Below are positions 23,301 through 30,168 of a stretch of DNA of 64,000 nt, piece by piece. The notes beneath the pieces are model-generated. The model saw only the letters and a program-made list of their open reading frames with translations. It had not been told where the DNA came from and ran no database searches. The position numbers and the translations under genes were made by a program. The stretch's first letter is position 1, and each line of letters begins with the position of its first letter. The DNA comes from Hymenobacter psoromatis (lineage in GTDB: Bacteria > Bacteroidota > Bacteroidia > Cytophagales > Hymenobacteraceae): positions 992,001-1,056,000 of the forward strand of contig NZ_JAIFAG010000001.1 of NCBI RefSeq assembly GCF_020012125.1, given 5' to 3'.

Positions 23301-23398
23301 GAGCCGGCACCCGCTTGGGCCCAGGCTCCGAGCGAAGCAGTGAGGCCGAAAGTGAGCAAAAGGAGAAACCGTAGCTTCGCCAAGTAGTGGTGTTTCAT
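20306..23398 (-). CDS. SusC/RagA family TonB-linked outer membrane transporter
   Basis: A 1030-residue TonB-dependent transporter. A signal peptide (to AWAQ near residue 27) is followed by a carboxypeptidase-D-like regulatory domain (SGRVTDTKNEGLPGVTV), the linker and plug (VVVGYGTARKQDVTGAV, then IRGGSSLNANNDPLIVIDG), and a beta-barrel ending in TFTFGLNLGI. It imports oligosaccharides bound by SusD. The frame extends to 23542, but the ATG at 23398 gives a normal signal peptide. A palindromic operator candidate lies at 23539-23550. The substrate is not predictable from sequence; nearby GH29 and GH51 enzymes suggest plant cell-wall sugars. Confidence 0.96.
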   Translation of the reverse strand: MKHHYLAKLRFLLLLTFGLTASLGAWAQAGAGSISGRVTDTKNEGLPGVTVLVEGTSVGGSTNADGTYTIGGVPAGPHTLVISFIGYATARVPVTVAAGKTTTLAPQALGENATALGEAVVVGYGTARKQDVTGAVTTVTDKDFVQGQITNPEQLVQGKVAGVQITTDGGAPGAATQIRIRGGSSLNANNDPLIVIDGVPVDNSQGSTATSGGVAGASNPLSLINPNDIATFTVLKDASATAIYGSRASNGVILITTKKGLAGDAISVNVNSQTTVSKRYNSLPVLSADEFRATVQQVAPAKVNLLGNANTNWQDQIFRTAMTYDNNVSLSGSIGRNLPFRVSYGNLNQQGILITNKLVRNTGSLSLTPVLLDNHLRVTLNVKGSVTDNNFANTGAIGSAAIFDPTQPVYSGNSAYGGYYEYVQDPTNPASAPQQLAVKNPVASLQLTRDRSTVLRSIGNVQLDYKLHFLPDLHANLNLGYDITHSNGANNQSINLADDYYNVPYDPTNLVNRGGSYTLYQQDRHNKLLEFYLNYSKQFGDHRIEVLGGYSYQDFLTTSPNYASYLGQDGNYSPTGLAQQVIRAPANVNPFRTQYTIVSFYGRLNYNFKDRYLVTGTLRSDQTSRFPGQKPLFPAASVAWRVKGEDFLKDNTTVSELKLRVGYGRTGQQDVYGIAGDYPTIQRYALNNLQAQYLLGGIPYDPYSPQGFNNQLKWETTATYNAGLDVGFLDGRLTASVDAYYRKTTDLLNGIYLPSLTNFTNFYVFNVGSLENRGVELNINLNPVRTTNFRWDINLNATYNKNKILSLGPQQPGFVGVENNGIGGGTGTNIGIFSVGQPSSAFYVYKQVYDTNGKPLNDVYADLNGDGKIDANDRYVYKQSAPPVLLGFSSNMTYKQLSLAFTLRANLGNYVYNNIQSQYGNYQGINANGSYLLNVTQDANYTQFPNTTQNRYSSDYYIQNASFLRMQNATLGYNVGKVFSNKGNLTLSFAVQNVFLVTKYTGLDPEIPSGIDNNTYPRPRTFTFGLNLGI

Positions 23399-24112
23399 AA
23401 GAAATAGAAACGGGTGGGGAAAAGTGAAATAAATACAAGCCAGCAGGCTTCTTTTAAGGTTTTCTGCACAAGTACAGAAAACCAAAAAAACGGGCTTCAC
23501 CGAGCGGTGAGAAATGTTTCGGAAGAAAGAAAGTCTCCGCAATCGATTGCAGACAGAATAGGGTAGGATTATAAAAAAACGTTGAAATTCACAACAAGAT
23601 AAGTCAGCTAAGGCCTACGGGCAAACTAAAAACTCTTGACTGCTGGGCGACGGCGGCTCGTACTAACGTCCGTTTGTTAGTAGCGCCCGGTCTGGCCAGA
23701 AGAGGAAGAGGCAACAGCTATGAAAGCCGAATGAAGGTTAAAAATTAATTTAGGAAACGCTCACATTACCTTATGTCTATTAACATGTTATTTTTCAGTA
23801 ATTTAAACCAATTATGACCGAATAATTAGCACTCATTCGGTTAGGGTAGCGAGCCCAACTACCGGACGCCCGCCGCCGGCGTGGCACCCACAGTTGGGCC
23901 AGGGGCCAGAACCCATAAAATTGGGGTAAGGTGGCTCTTTAAACAAGTTTATCGAACACTTAGCTCGTTTTTAGAGCGGCATAAAGCGCGTGCCTAAGTG
24001 TCCGGCTCGAGCAGTCAGCTTTTGCATTTTGAAACGGTCACTCAAGTCCTACAGGCTTACTCGCCTGCTACGGTACGTTCGCCGTACTTTTGGCTGATAT
24101 CGTCCTCCTATT
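23399..24112. other. Long divergent intergenic region upstream of susC
   Basis: 714 bases without a convincing gene, between the divergent susC and a secreted-protein gene. It holds the palindrome at 23539-23550 and a TACTTTTG (-7-like) box at 24085-24092 on the plus strand ahead of the next gene, but without a clear -33 partner. The middle part (23730-23840) is AT-rich. No RNA gene was recognised. Confidence 0.6.
23539..23550. promoter_or_regulatory. Operator-like palindrome GCAATCGATTGC
   Basis: A perfect 12-bp palindrome with central CG, about 140 bases upstream of the susC start. LacI/GalR-family operators have this form (even-length palindrome with central CG). The 10-bp core CAATCGATTG recurs at 30100-30109, upstream of the GH51 gene. 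The regulator is not encoded in the window. Confidence 0.48.
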
Positions 24113-24829
24113 ATGAAACTAGTATCCTGTCTGCTATCGCTGAGCTTGAGTGTCTTACTACTAAGCGGCTCGTTGCCAGCTCAGGCGCAAACCCGGCGGC
24201 CGGCTCCCGGCCGGCCCGGCAGCGCGGCGGCCAAAGGCAAGCCCGGTACCCGCACTGCCGCGCCCCCGGCCCCCATTGAAGTGGCCAAGCGCGTGGATAG
24301 CTCCGACGAGGAAGGCAAGGCCCCCCTCATTATCAGTAAGATAAAACTGAAGGACCCGGTGCTGGTGTTCTACCAGCAGGCAGCCCCCGCTAACGCGGTG
24401 CAGCAGCTGCTAATGGCCGAAAAAAGCCTACCCCTGCTTAAAACCATGCCCCTCGAAGAGCTAGTGGCCCGCCGTGAGGTATTTATCGACGGCCTGGGCA
24501 ACTACGACCCGCCCAAAACCACGGCTGATGCCGAGAAGTACCGTCTCACGGGCGTGAGCCAACTGGCTAGCAGCGAGAAGCGCCGCCCCGCCCCCGACGG
24601 CCGTAGTACCTACGCCCGCCTCAAGGTGCCTGGCCCCGGTGACCTGTACGTGGTGCGCGAGTCGGCCGAAGACTACCGCCACTTTGTAAGTGGTCCGCAG
24701 AAAAAAGGCTCGCGCATCGATTTCAGCGTCAATGCCTTGCCGGGTATCGACTCGGTGCGGGCCATTTATACGTTGCGCAAGATTGACGTCTCGGAGCGGG
24801 GTGCGGGCAGCGGCGATATTATCCGGTAG
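24113..24829 (+). CDS. Secreted protein of unknown function
   Basis: A 238-residue protein with a strong Sec signal peptide (residues 1-25, ending PAQAQ), followed by a Pro/Ala/Gly-rich linker (about 27-55), then a globular part beginning PLIISKIKLKDPVLVFYQ. I recognise no family and no catalytic motif. The next gene, an esterase, begins only 29 bases downstream on the same strand, so the two are probably cotranscribed. Confidence 0.75.
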   Translation: MKLVSCLLSLSLSVLLLSGSLPAQAQTRRPAPGRPGSAAAKGKPGTRTAAPPAPIEVAKRVDSSDEEGKAPLIISKIKLKDPVLVFYQQAAPANAVQQLLMAEKSLPLLKTMPLEELVARREVFIDGLGNYDPPKTTADAEKYRLTGVSQLASSEKRRPAPDGRSTYARLKVPGPGDLYVVRESAEDYRHFVSGPQKKGSRIDFSVNALPGIDSVRAIYTLRKIDVSERGAGSGDIIR

Positions 24830-24858
24830 GGCTAATTATCTTCCCGCTTTATTTTTAA

Positions 24859-26022
24859 ATGAAAAGCCGCTGCCTAATGCCGCTGCTGGGCCTGCTGCTG
24901 GCCGGCTCGGCCCTGGCCCAAACCACGCTGCGCCTGCCGGGCCTACCCCCCGCCACGCCGGCCGGCCCGGTGTACGTGGCTGGCTCATTCAATAACTGGC
25001 AGCCCGGCGCGGCCAGCTACGCCCTGTCCCGCCAGCCCGATGGCAGCTACCAGCTGACGCTGCCGGCCACCGTGCTGGGGCCGCAGGAGTTCAAGTTTAC
25101 CCGCGGCTCGTGGGCCACTGCCGAGGCTGATGCTCATTTCCAGCCCCTGGCCAACCGCCATGCCGATTTCGGCGCGCCCGCCACGCTCACCCTGCAAGTG
25201 GCGGGCTGGGAGGACCAGCGTCCCGGCGGCGCGCCCGCCGCTCGGCCTTCCACGCGGGCCGCTAACGTGCAAATAATCAGCGACTCGTTTCGGCTGCCGC
25301 AGCTGGGCGGGCGGGCGCGCCGGGTATGGCTATACCTGCCGCCGGGCTACGCCCGCGGCCACCAGCGCTACCCCGTGCTGTATCTGCAAGATGGCCAGAA
25401 CGTATTTGACGACGCCACGGCCTTCGCGGGCGAGTGGGGCGTGGACGAAACCCTGAACCGCCTGGCCGCCACCGGCCAGCGGCCAGTACCCGGCATCGTG
25501 GTGGCCGTGGACAACGGCGGCGAGCGCCGCCTCGACGAGTACTCGCCCTGGGCAAATGCGGAGTATAAGAAGGGTGGCGAGGGCGAGCAGTACGTTGATT
25601 TTCTGGCGCTTACCCTCAAGCCATACATTGATGCGCACTACCGCACCCGGCCCGATGCGGCGCACACGGCCATTGCGGGCTCCAGCATGGGCGGGCTCAT
25701 TGCGCTCTACGCGGGGCTGAAGTACCCGGCTGTGTTTGGGCGGGTAGGGGTGTTTTCGCCGGCCATCTGGTTTGCCAAAGACTCGCTGCTGGCTTACGAG
25801 CGCCGCCGGCCGGCCGCGCCGGCTAGCCGCTTCTACTTCGTGGCCGGCCCGGCCGAAAGCGAAACCATGCTGCCGCTCATGGCCGCCGCCCGCAACGAGC
25901 TGCTGGCGCGCGGCGTGCCTGCAAGCCACCTGCGCCTGCGCGCCCCCGCCGACGGTCGCCACGCCGAATGGTTCTGGCGGCGCGAGTTTGGTCCCGCCTA
26001 TCGCTGGCTGCTGGCCGAATAA
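24859..26022 (+). CDS. Secreted alpha/beta-hydrolase esterase with N-terminal CBM48-like domain
   Basis: A 387-residue protein. The signal peptide ends at ALAQ (residue 21). Residues about 25-115 resemble a glycogen-binding E-set/CBM48 domain (VYVAGSFNNWQPG, YQLTLPATVLGPQEFKFTRG). The rest is an enterochelin-esterase-like (EstD) hydrolase: LYLQDGQNVFDD, the nucleophile Ser276 in AGSSMGG, and the late His in DGRHAEWFW. Such enzymes cleave sugar or siderophore esters. Position next to the Sus operon suggests glycan deacetylation or feruloyl-ester removal, which is inference. Confidence 0.88.
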   Translation: MKSRCLMPLLGLLLAGSALAQTTLRLPGLPPATPAGPVYVAGSFNNWQPGAASYALSRQPDGSYQLTLPATVLGPQEFKFTRGSWATAEADAHFQPLANRHADFGAPATLTLQVAGWEDQRPGGAPAARPSTRAANVQIISDSFRLPQLGGRARRVWLYLPPGYARGHQRYPVLYLQDGQNVFDDATAFAGEWGVDETLNRLAATGQRPVPGIVVAVDNGGERRLDEYSPWANAEYKKGGEGEQYVDFLALTLKPYIDAHYRTRPDAAHTAIAGSSMGGLIALYAGLKYPAVFGRVGVFSPAIWFAKDSLLAYERRRPAAPASRFYFVAGPAESETMLPLMAAARNELLARGVPASHLRLRAPADGRHAEWFWRREFGPAYRWLLAE

Positions 26023-26083
26023 GCGTTCAGCTTACTCACTGGTTGGACCGGGGGTAGGAGGTTTTTTAATAACGCCAAATTTT

Positions 26084-26114
26084 TTTGCGAGCTTACAGAA
26101 AGCGTGTATATTTG
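26084..26114 (+). promoter_or_regulatory. Bacteroidota-type promoter of the leader transcript
   Basis: TTTG at 26084-26087 and TATATTTG at 26107-26114, separated by 19 bases, match the primary sigma factor consensus TTTG-N19-TAnnTTTG. Transcription would begin around 26119-26122, practically at the ATG of the small ORF that follows. Confidence 0.72.
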
Positions 26115-26121
26115 CCACTCT

Positions 26122-26223
26122 ATGAGCCATCGCCAGCTAGTCATTATGTGCCTGAATAACCGACCCAAACCGGGCCTCGGAATCGTGCTGCACGGCTGGC
26201 CGCCACGGGAAATCAGCAACTAA
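26122..26223 (+). CDS. Candidate 33-residue leader peptide
   Basis: An ATG directly after the promoter opens a 33-codon ORF (starting MSHRQLVIMCLNN, ending WPPREISN). The transcript would be nearly leaderless. No run of a single amino acid points to a particular effector; there is one Trp and no Phe or Tyr. It is followed by an attenuator-like hairpin and then by the hydroxylase-like gene. It could equally be the 5' part of a small non-coding RNA. Confidence 0.4.
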   Translation: MSHRQLVIMCLNNRPKPGLGIVLHGWPPREISN

Positions 26224-26259
26224 CCATGCTGCCGCTCCCCCCGCCCCGCTACGTTTATC

Positions 26260-26298
26260 AGCCCGATTCCAGGTCCTCTGGATTCGGGCTTTTTTTTG
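26260..26298 (+). terminator. Terminator or attenuator upstream of the hydroxylase-like gene
   Basis: Stem AGCCCGA (26260-26266) with TCGGGCT (26284-26290), extended past one mismatch, followed by a run of eight T ending at 26297. The sequence GGAATCG at 26179-26185 inside the leader ORF can pair with CGATTCC at 26264-26270, on the 5' side of the hairpin, giving a possible antiterminator. Confidence 0.7.
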
Positions 26299-26329
26299 TT
26301 ATTTTCCCGTTATCTCTTTTCCAGAAATT

Positions 26330-27184
26330 ATGTCACTCCACCTGCTCGCCCGCCCCCACCACCCCGCCGCGCCCGCCTCGGGGGTAGTCTGGAAGATGCT
26401 ATTTGACCGCCAGCAGGCGCTGCTGCACCGCTGGGTGGGGCCGGCATTTGGGTCGGCGTTGGCCGAGCTGGGCCTGCGCCGCGATGCCCTACCCCCCCTC
26501 GCCGCCATCGGGCAGCTGGTGCACCGGCGCACCGGCTGGACGCTGCTGCCCACCGGCGCGCCCGTGAGCGAGGCTACTTACTGCGCCGCCCTGGCCCGGC
26601 GCGAGCTGCCCATCGTGTCCAGGCTGCGCGGCTTTATCGAGTTCGACCAGCCGTCGGGCGGGGCCGACCTGTTTACCGACCTCTTCGGGCGGGTGCCGCT
26701 GCTGCTGGAACCCGGCTACGCCGAGGCCCTGCACGAGCTGGGCCACGCCGGAGAGCTGGCCACCACGCCGACGGCCACTGCGCTGCTGCGCCGCTTCACC
26801 CAGGCCACTTTCGAGCGTGGGCTGCTGGCCCCCGCGGGCGGCGGGCGGCCACAGCTCTACGGGGCCACGCTGCTGACTTCGGCCCGGCACCTGCACGCGG
26901 CCGCCGCCGCCGAGCCAGCCGCCCGGCAGCCGCTGGCCACCGCGCTGCGCACGCTCGCCCTACCCCCCGCTACCGACGCGAGCCCGATGGCCGTCGGCCC
27001 CGAAATCTACTACGTGGCCGAAAGCTGGGCCGACCTGCTGCTGGCCGTGCGGCAGCTGCGCCCCGAGTTGATAAAAACCCAGCGCCAAGCCCTGGCTCTA
27101 CCTCCGCTGGGCGCGGCTACGGCGGCCGAAGGCCGGGGCGCGGCGTTCGCGACGCGGGTGCCGGCCCTGCGGCAAGCGGGCTGA
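26330..27184 (+). CDS. Aromatic amino acid hydroxylase homologue lacking both iron-binding histidines
   Basis: A 284-residue protein that follows the biopterin-dependent aromatic amino acid hydroxylase pattern: TGWTLLPTGAPVSE (68-81), FCAALA-like YCAALARRELPIVSRLRG, DLFTDLFGRVPLLLEPGYA (113-131), and RRFTQATFERGLL (154-166), then YGATLLTSA. In active enzymes the third segment reads with two iron ligands, HELFGH. Here those positions are Thr116 and Arg121. The glutamate ligand appears kept as Glu162. The protein is therefore probably not a normal phenylalanine hydroxylase; it may bind pterin or amino acid, or catalyse something else. The reading frame is intact and GC-rich like its neighbours. 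Confidence 0.75.
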   Translation: MSLHLLARPHHPAAPASGVVWKMLFDRQQALLHRWVGPAFGSALAELGLRRDALPPLAAIGQLVHRRTGWTLLPTGAPVSEATYCAALARRELPIVSRLRGFIEFDQPSGGADLFTDLFGRVPLLLEPGYAEALHELGHAGELATTPTATALLRRFTQATFERGLLAPAGGGRPQLYGATLLTSARHLHAAAAAEPAARQPLATALRTLALPPATDASPMAVGPEIYYVAESWADLLLAVRQLRPELIKTQRQALALPPLGAATAAEGRGAAFATRVPALRQAG

Positions 27185-27250
27185 CTGTTAGATTATTGTG
27201 TAGAAAATATGGCTAGTAAGTGAGGGGTTCCGCGCAGGCTACTCATGCGC

Positions 27251-27291
27251 TAAAAAAACAAGCGCCCGCTACTAGCCGGTAGCGGGCGCTT
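27251..27291 (-). terminator. Terminator after the dienelactone hydrolase gene
   Basis: Stem AGCGCCCGCTAC (27261-27272) with GTAGCGGGCGCT (27279-27290), followed on the minus strand by a T run. It lies between two convergent genes. Confidence 0.88.
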
Positions 27292-27313
27292 GGTGGCGCG
27301 GGGTGGGGTAGGG

Positions 27314-28168
27314 CTACGCTTTCAGGCGGGCTTTGAGGTAAGCCAAGGCTTTCTGATGCGCGTCGGCGGCCAGGGGCTGGTTGTACTTGGGGTTGGAAGG
27401 GTTGGCGAAGGCGTGGTCGGCGGGGTATTCTTTCACGGTTACCTTCTTGCCAGCGGCGGCCATATCTTTCTCAAATTGGCCCACCACTTCAGGGTTAATC
27501 CACTTGTCTTGCTCAGCAAACAGGCCCAGCACGTCTGAATTCAGCGTTTTGAGCTTGGCGACGTCCTTCTCGGGCATTCCGTAGTACATCACGCAGCCCA
27601 CAGTTTGCTTGCCGCCGAGTAGGGCGGCTTGCAGGCTCCAGCCACCGCCGAAGCACCAGCCGATGCTGGCTAGTTCAGCCTTGGGGCCGGCGTAGGCTTC
27701 CGCCCCTTTGATGATGGCCGTGGCGCGGTCGGTTTTCACGCCCTGCATCAGCTTGCCGGCTTCTTCGGGGGTAGTGGCCACCTGGCCGTCGTAGAGGTCG
27801 AGGGCGATGACGTTGACGCCCGGCAGCTCCTCGGCGTACTTGGCGGCTTCCTTCTTAATGTAGTCGTTCAGACCCCACCACTCGTGGATGACGAACAAAT
27901 ATTTGTTGCTGGGCTTAGCGCTTTTGATTTCAAAGCCGTGGCCGGCCTGGCCGTCACTGGTTTTGAAAGTAATCATTTGGCCATCACCTTCATACGAGTA
28001 GGGTAGGGGCGCGTCATGGCCGCCCGAGAAGTCCTTATCGGTGGCCAGCATGGCGAAGGCTTCGGTGGCGCTGGCCGTGGCCGGGCGCACGCAGCAGCTC
28101 ATCGAGGTTTGGGCAGTTGCTGAGCCGATAGTGCAGGCGGCGGCCAGCAGAAGGAATAGTTTTTTCAT
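27314..28168 (-). CDS. Secreted dienelactone hydrolase family protein
   Basis: A 284-residue alpha/beta hydrolase. The signal peptide ends near SATAQ (residue 20). The nucleophile Cys172 sits in IGWCFGGG, the family form G-x-C-x-G-G. The acid is probably in FAEQDKW and the His in PADHAFAN. VIHEWWGLND is the typical strand and oxyanion region. Natural substrates of the secreted members are unknown. The ATG at 28168 gives the signal peptide; upstream extension to 28342 is unlikely to be coding. Confidence 0.92.
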   Translation of the reverse strand: MKKLFLLLAAACTIGSATAQTSMSCCVRPATASATEAFAMLATDKDFSGGHDAPLPYSYEGDGQMITFKTSDGQAGHGFEIKSAKPSNKYLFVIHEWWGLNDYIKKEAAKYAEELPGVNVIALDLYDGQVATTPEEAGKLMQGVKTDRATAIIKGAEAYAGPKAELASIGWCFGGGWSLQAALLGGKQTVGCVMYYGMPEKDVAKLKTLNSDVLGLFAEQDKWINPEVVGQFEKDMAAAGKKVTVKEYPADHAFANPSNPKYNQPLAADAHQKALAYLKARLKA

Positions 28169-28447
28169 GAAAAAAAGCTGAAGGATTATCTCCGCATTAA
28201 CCTCTTGGCGGACTATAGGTTTAGGCGAAGCAGGCCCTACCCCCAATCGCCAGAACAAAGGCCCTCCGTTGGTCGCCGCTTTTCGGGCTTCACTACCCCG
28301 GCGCGCGCCACCCAGCCCGGCCAGAAGCCCACAGAGTAGCATTTGGAATAGCAGGCCGTAACTAGCGCCCGTGCCGACTAACTACTGCGGCGTTACTTGC
28401 GCGAGCTATTCGCCCGTCTCTGCTACTCATCCATCACTTTCCCGCCC

Positions 28448-30082
28448 ATGAACCGCCGTAATCTGTTGAAGAACATGGCCTTGGCCGCGCCGGCCGCCTG
28501 GCTGCCGGGGGCGCTGGCCAGCCGTAGCCTGCGTCTGGCTAGCGCTCCTACTCCTTTTGCGCCCACCTGGGAATCGCTGGCTCAGTACCAGGTGCCCGAC
28601 TGGTTTCGGGATGCCAAATTTGGCATTTGGGCGCACTGGGGGCCGCAGTGCCAGCCCGAACACGGCGACTGGTACGGCCGATTGCTGTACGAGGAGGGGA
28701 GCGACGACTATAAATTTCACGTGGCGAAGTATGGCCACCCGTCGAAATTCGGCTTCAAAGACGTTATAAACGAGTGGAAGGCCGAAAGCTGGAACCCCGA
28801 CCAGCTCGTGGACCTCTACCGGCGGGCCGGGGCTAAGTATTTCGTGGCCCTGGCCAATCATCACGACAACTTCGACCTCTACCAGAGCACGCACCAGCCC
28901 TGGAACTCGACGCGCCTGGGGCCGCGCCAGGACATTATCGGTGGCTGGGCCAAGGCGGCCAAAAAGCATGGCCTGCGCTTTGGGGTGAGCGTGCACGCCG
29001 CCCACGCCTGGACGTGGTACGAAACGGCCCGGCAGGCCGACAAAACCGGCCCGCTCGCCGGCGTGCCCTACGACGGCCGCCTAACCGCCGCCGCCGGCCG
29101 GGGCCAGTGGTGGCAGGGCTACGACCCCCAGGCCCTGTACGCCCAAAACCACGCGCCGAGCGCCGCCCAAACGCCCGGAGCCAGTCCGCGGCAGTGGGAC
29201 TGGGGCGACGGGGCGAGCCGGCCAGACCGCGCCTACTGCGAGAAATTTTACCAGCGCACCGTGGAGCTGCTCGACAAATACGAACCCGATTTGGTGTATT
29301 TTGATGATACCGCCCTGCCGCTGTGGCCCGTTAGCGACGTGGGCCTGCGCGTGGCGGCCCATTACTACAACACCAACCGCCAGCGCCACGGCGGCCAGCT
29401 GGAGGCCGTGGTGACCGGTAAAATCCTGAATGAGCAGCAGCGCCGCTGCCTGGTCTGGGATGTGGAGCGCGGCCAAAGCAACCGGCTGGAGCCCCTGCCT
29501 TGGCAAACCGACACTTGCCTGGGCCAGTGGCACTACGACCGCCGCATTTTTGAGCAGCACGGCTACAAAAGCGCCCAAACCGTGGTGCACACCCTGGTGG
29601 ACGTGGTGAGCAAGAACGGCAATCTGCTGCTGAGTGTGCCCGTGCGCGGCAACGGTACCATCGACACCGACGAGCTGGCCATTGTGGAGAGCATTACGGC
29701 CTGGATGGCGGTCAACGGCGAGAGCATCTACGGCACCCGGCCCTGGCAAGTGTTCGGCGAAGGCCCCGCCCAAGCCCAGGCCGCCCAGCTTAGCGCCCAG
29801 GGCTTTAATGAGGGTAAAGGCTTGGCTTTTGAGGCGCGGGATATCCGCTTCGCCACCAAGGGCGACGTGCTCTACGCCACGGCGCTCGGCTGGCCCGCCG
29901 AGGGGCAGCTGCTCATCACGGCGCTGGCCGCGGGCAACCCTTTGCGCCCGCAGCCGGTGCGCCAGGTTGAGCTGCTGGGCCACGGCCCGGTGGCCTTCGA
30001 GCGCACGGCGCAGGGGCTGCTGTTGCGCCTGCCCGCCCAGCCCGCGGCGGGCCTGGCGTATGCATTCAAAATAAAGGGGTAG
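28448..30082 (+). CDS. Alpha-L-fucosidase, GH29 family
   Basis: A 544-residue glycosidase. The N-terminus MNRRNLLKNMALAAPAAWLP resembles a Tat-type export signal. The catalytic domain has KFGIWAHWGPQCQPEHGDWYG, FVALANHHDNFDLYQS, and DLVYFDDTALP, in which Asp286 is the likely nucleophile. The domain ends with LLLSVPVRGNGTID, typical of GH29. It would remove terminal fucose from plant or animal glycans. The GH51 gene follows on the same strand after 86 bases, which contain an operator-like palindrome. Confidence 0.92.
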   Translation: MNRRNLLKNMALAAPAAWLPGALASRSLRLASAPTPFAPTWESLAQYQVPDWFRDAKFGIWAHWGPQCQPEHGDWYGRLLYEEGSDDYKFHVAKYGHPSKFGFKDVINEWKAESWNPDQLVDLYRRAGAKYFVALANHHDNFDLYQSTHQPWNSTRLGPRQDIIGGWAKAAKKHGLRFGVSVHAAHAWTWYETARQADKTGPLAGVPYDGRLTAAAGRGQWWQGYDPQALYAQNHAPSAAQTPGASPRQWDWGDGASRPDRAYCEKFYQRTVELLDKYEPDLVYFDDTALPLWPVSDVGLRVAAHYYNTNRQRHGGQLEAVVTGKILNEQQRRCLVWDVERGQSNRLEPLPWQTDTCLGQWHYDRRIFEQHGYKSAQTVVHTLVDVVSKNGNLLLSVPVRGNGTIDTDELAIVESITAWMAVNGESIYGTRPWQVFGEGPAQAQAAQLSAQGFNEGKGLAFEARDIRFATKGDVLYATALGWPAEGQLLITALAAGNPLRPQPVRQVELLGHGPVAFERTAQGLLLRLPAQPAAGLAYAFKIKG

Positions 30083-30096
30083 GGAAGTAATGATAA

Positions 30097-30112
30097 GCAC
30101 AATCGATTGTGC
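30097..30112. promoter_or_regulatory. Operator-like palindrome GCACAATCGATTGTGC
   Basis: A perfect 16-bp palindrome with central CG between the GH29 and GH51 genes, 57 bases before the GH51 ATG. It shares the 10-bp core CAATCGATTG with the palindrome upstream of susC. It overlaps a second small palindrome GCAATATTGC (30111-30120). Confidence 0.52.
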
Positions 30113-30168
30113 AATATTGCGGCGGCATGCAGCTCTCCCGCTTTTCCCACCCCAGATTTTCCCCGCTC

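Noticed and set aside
23398..23542. N-terminal extension of SusC to 23542
   Set aside because: It would place about 48 residues before a complete signal peptide; the ATG at 23398 is the natural start.
26084..26298. 6S RNA as an explanation for the short transcript before the hydroxylase-like gene
   Set aside because: The 5' and 3' ends do not pair into the long rod expected of 6S RNA.
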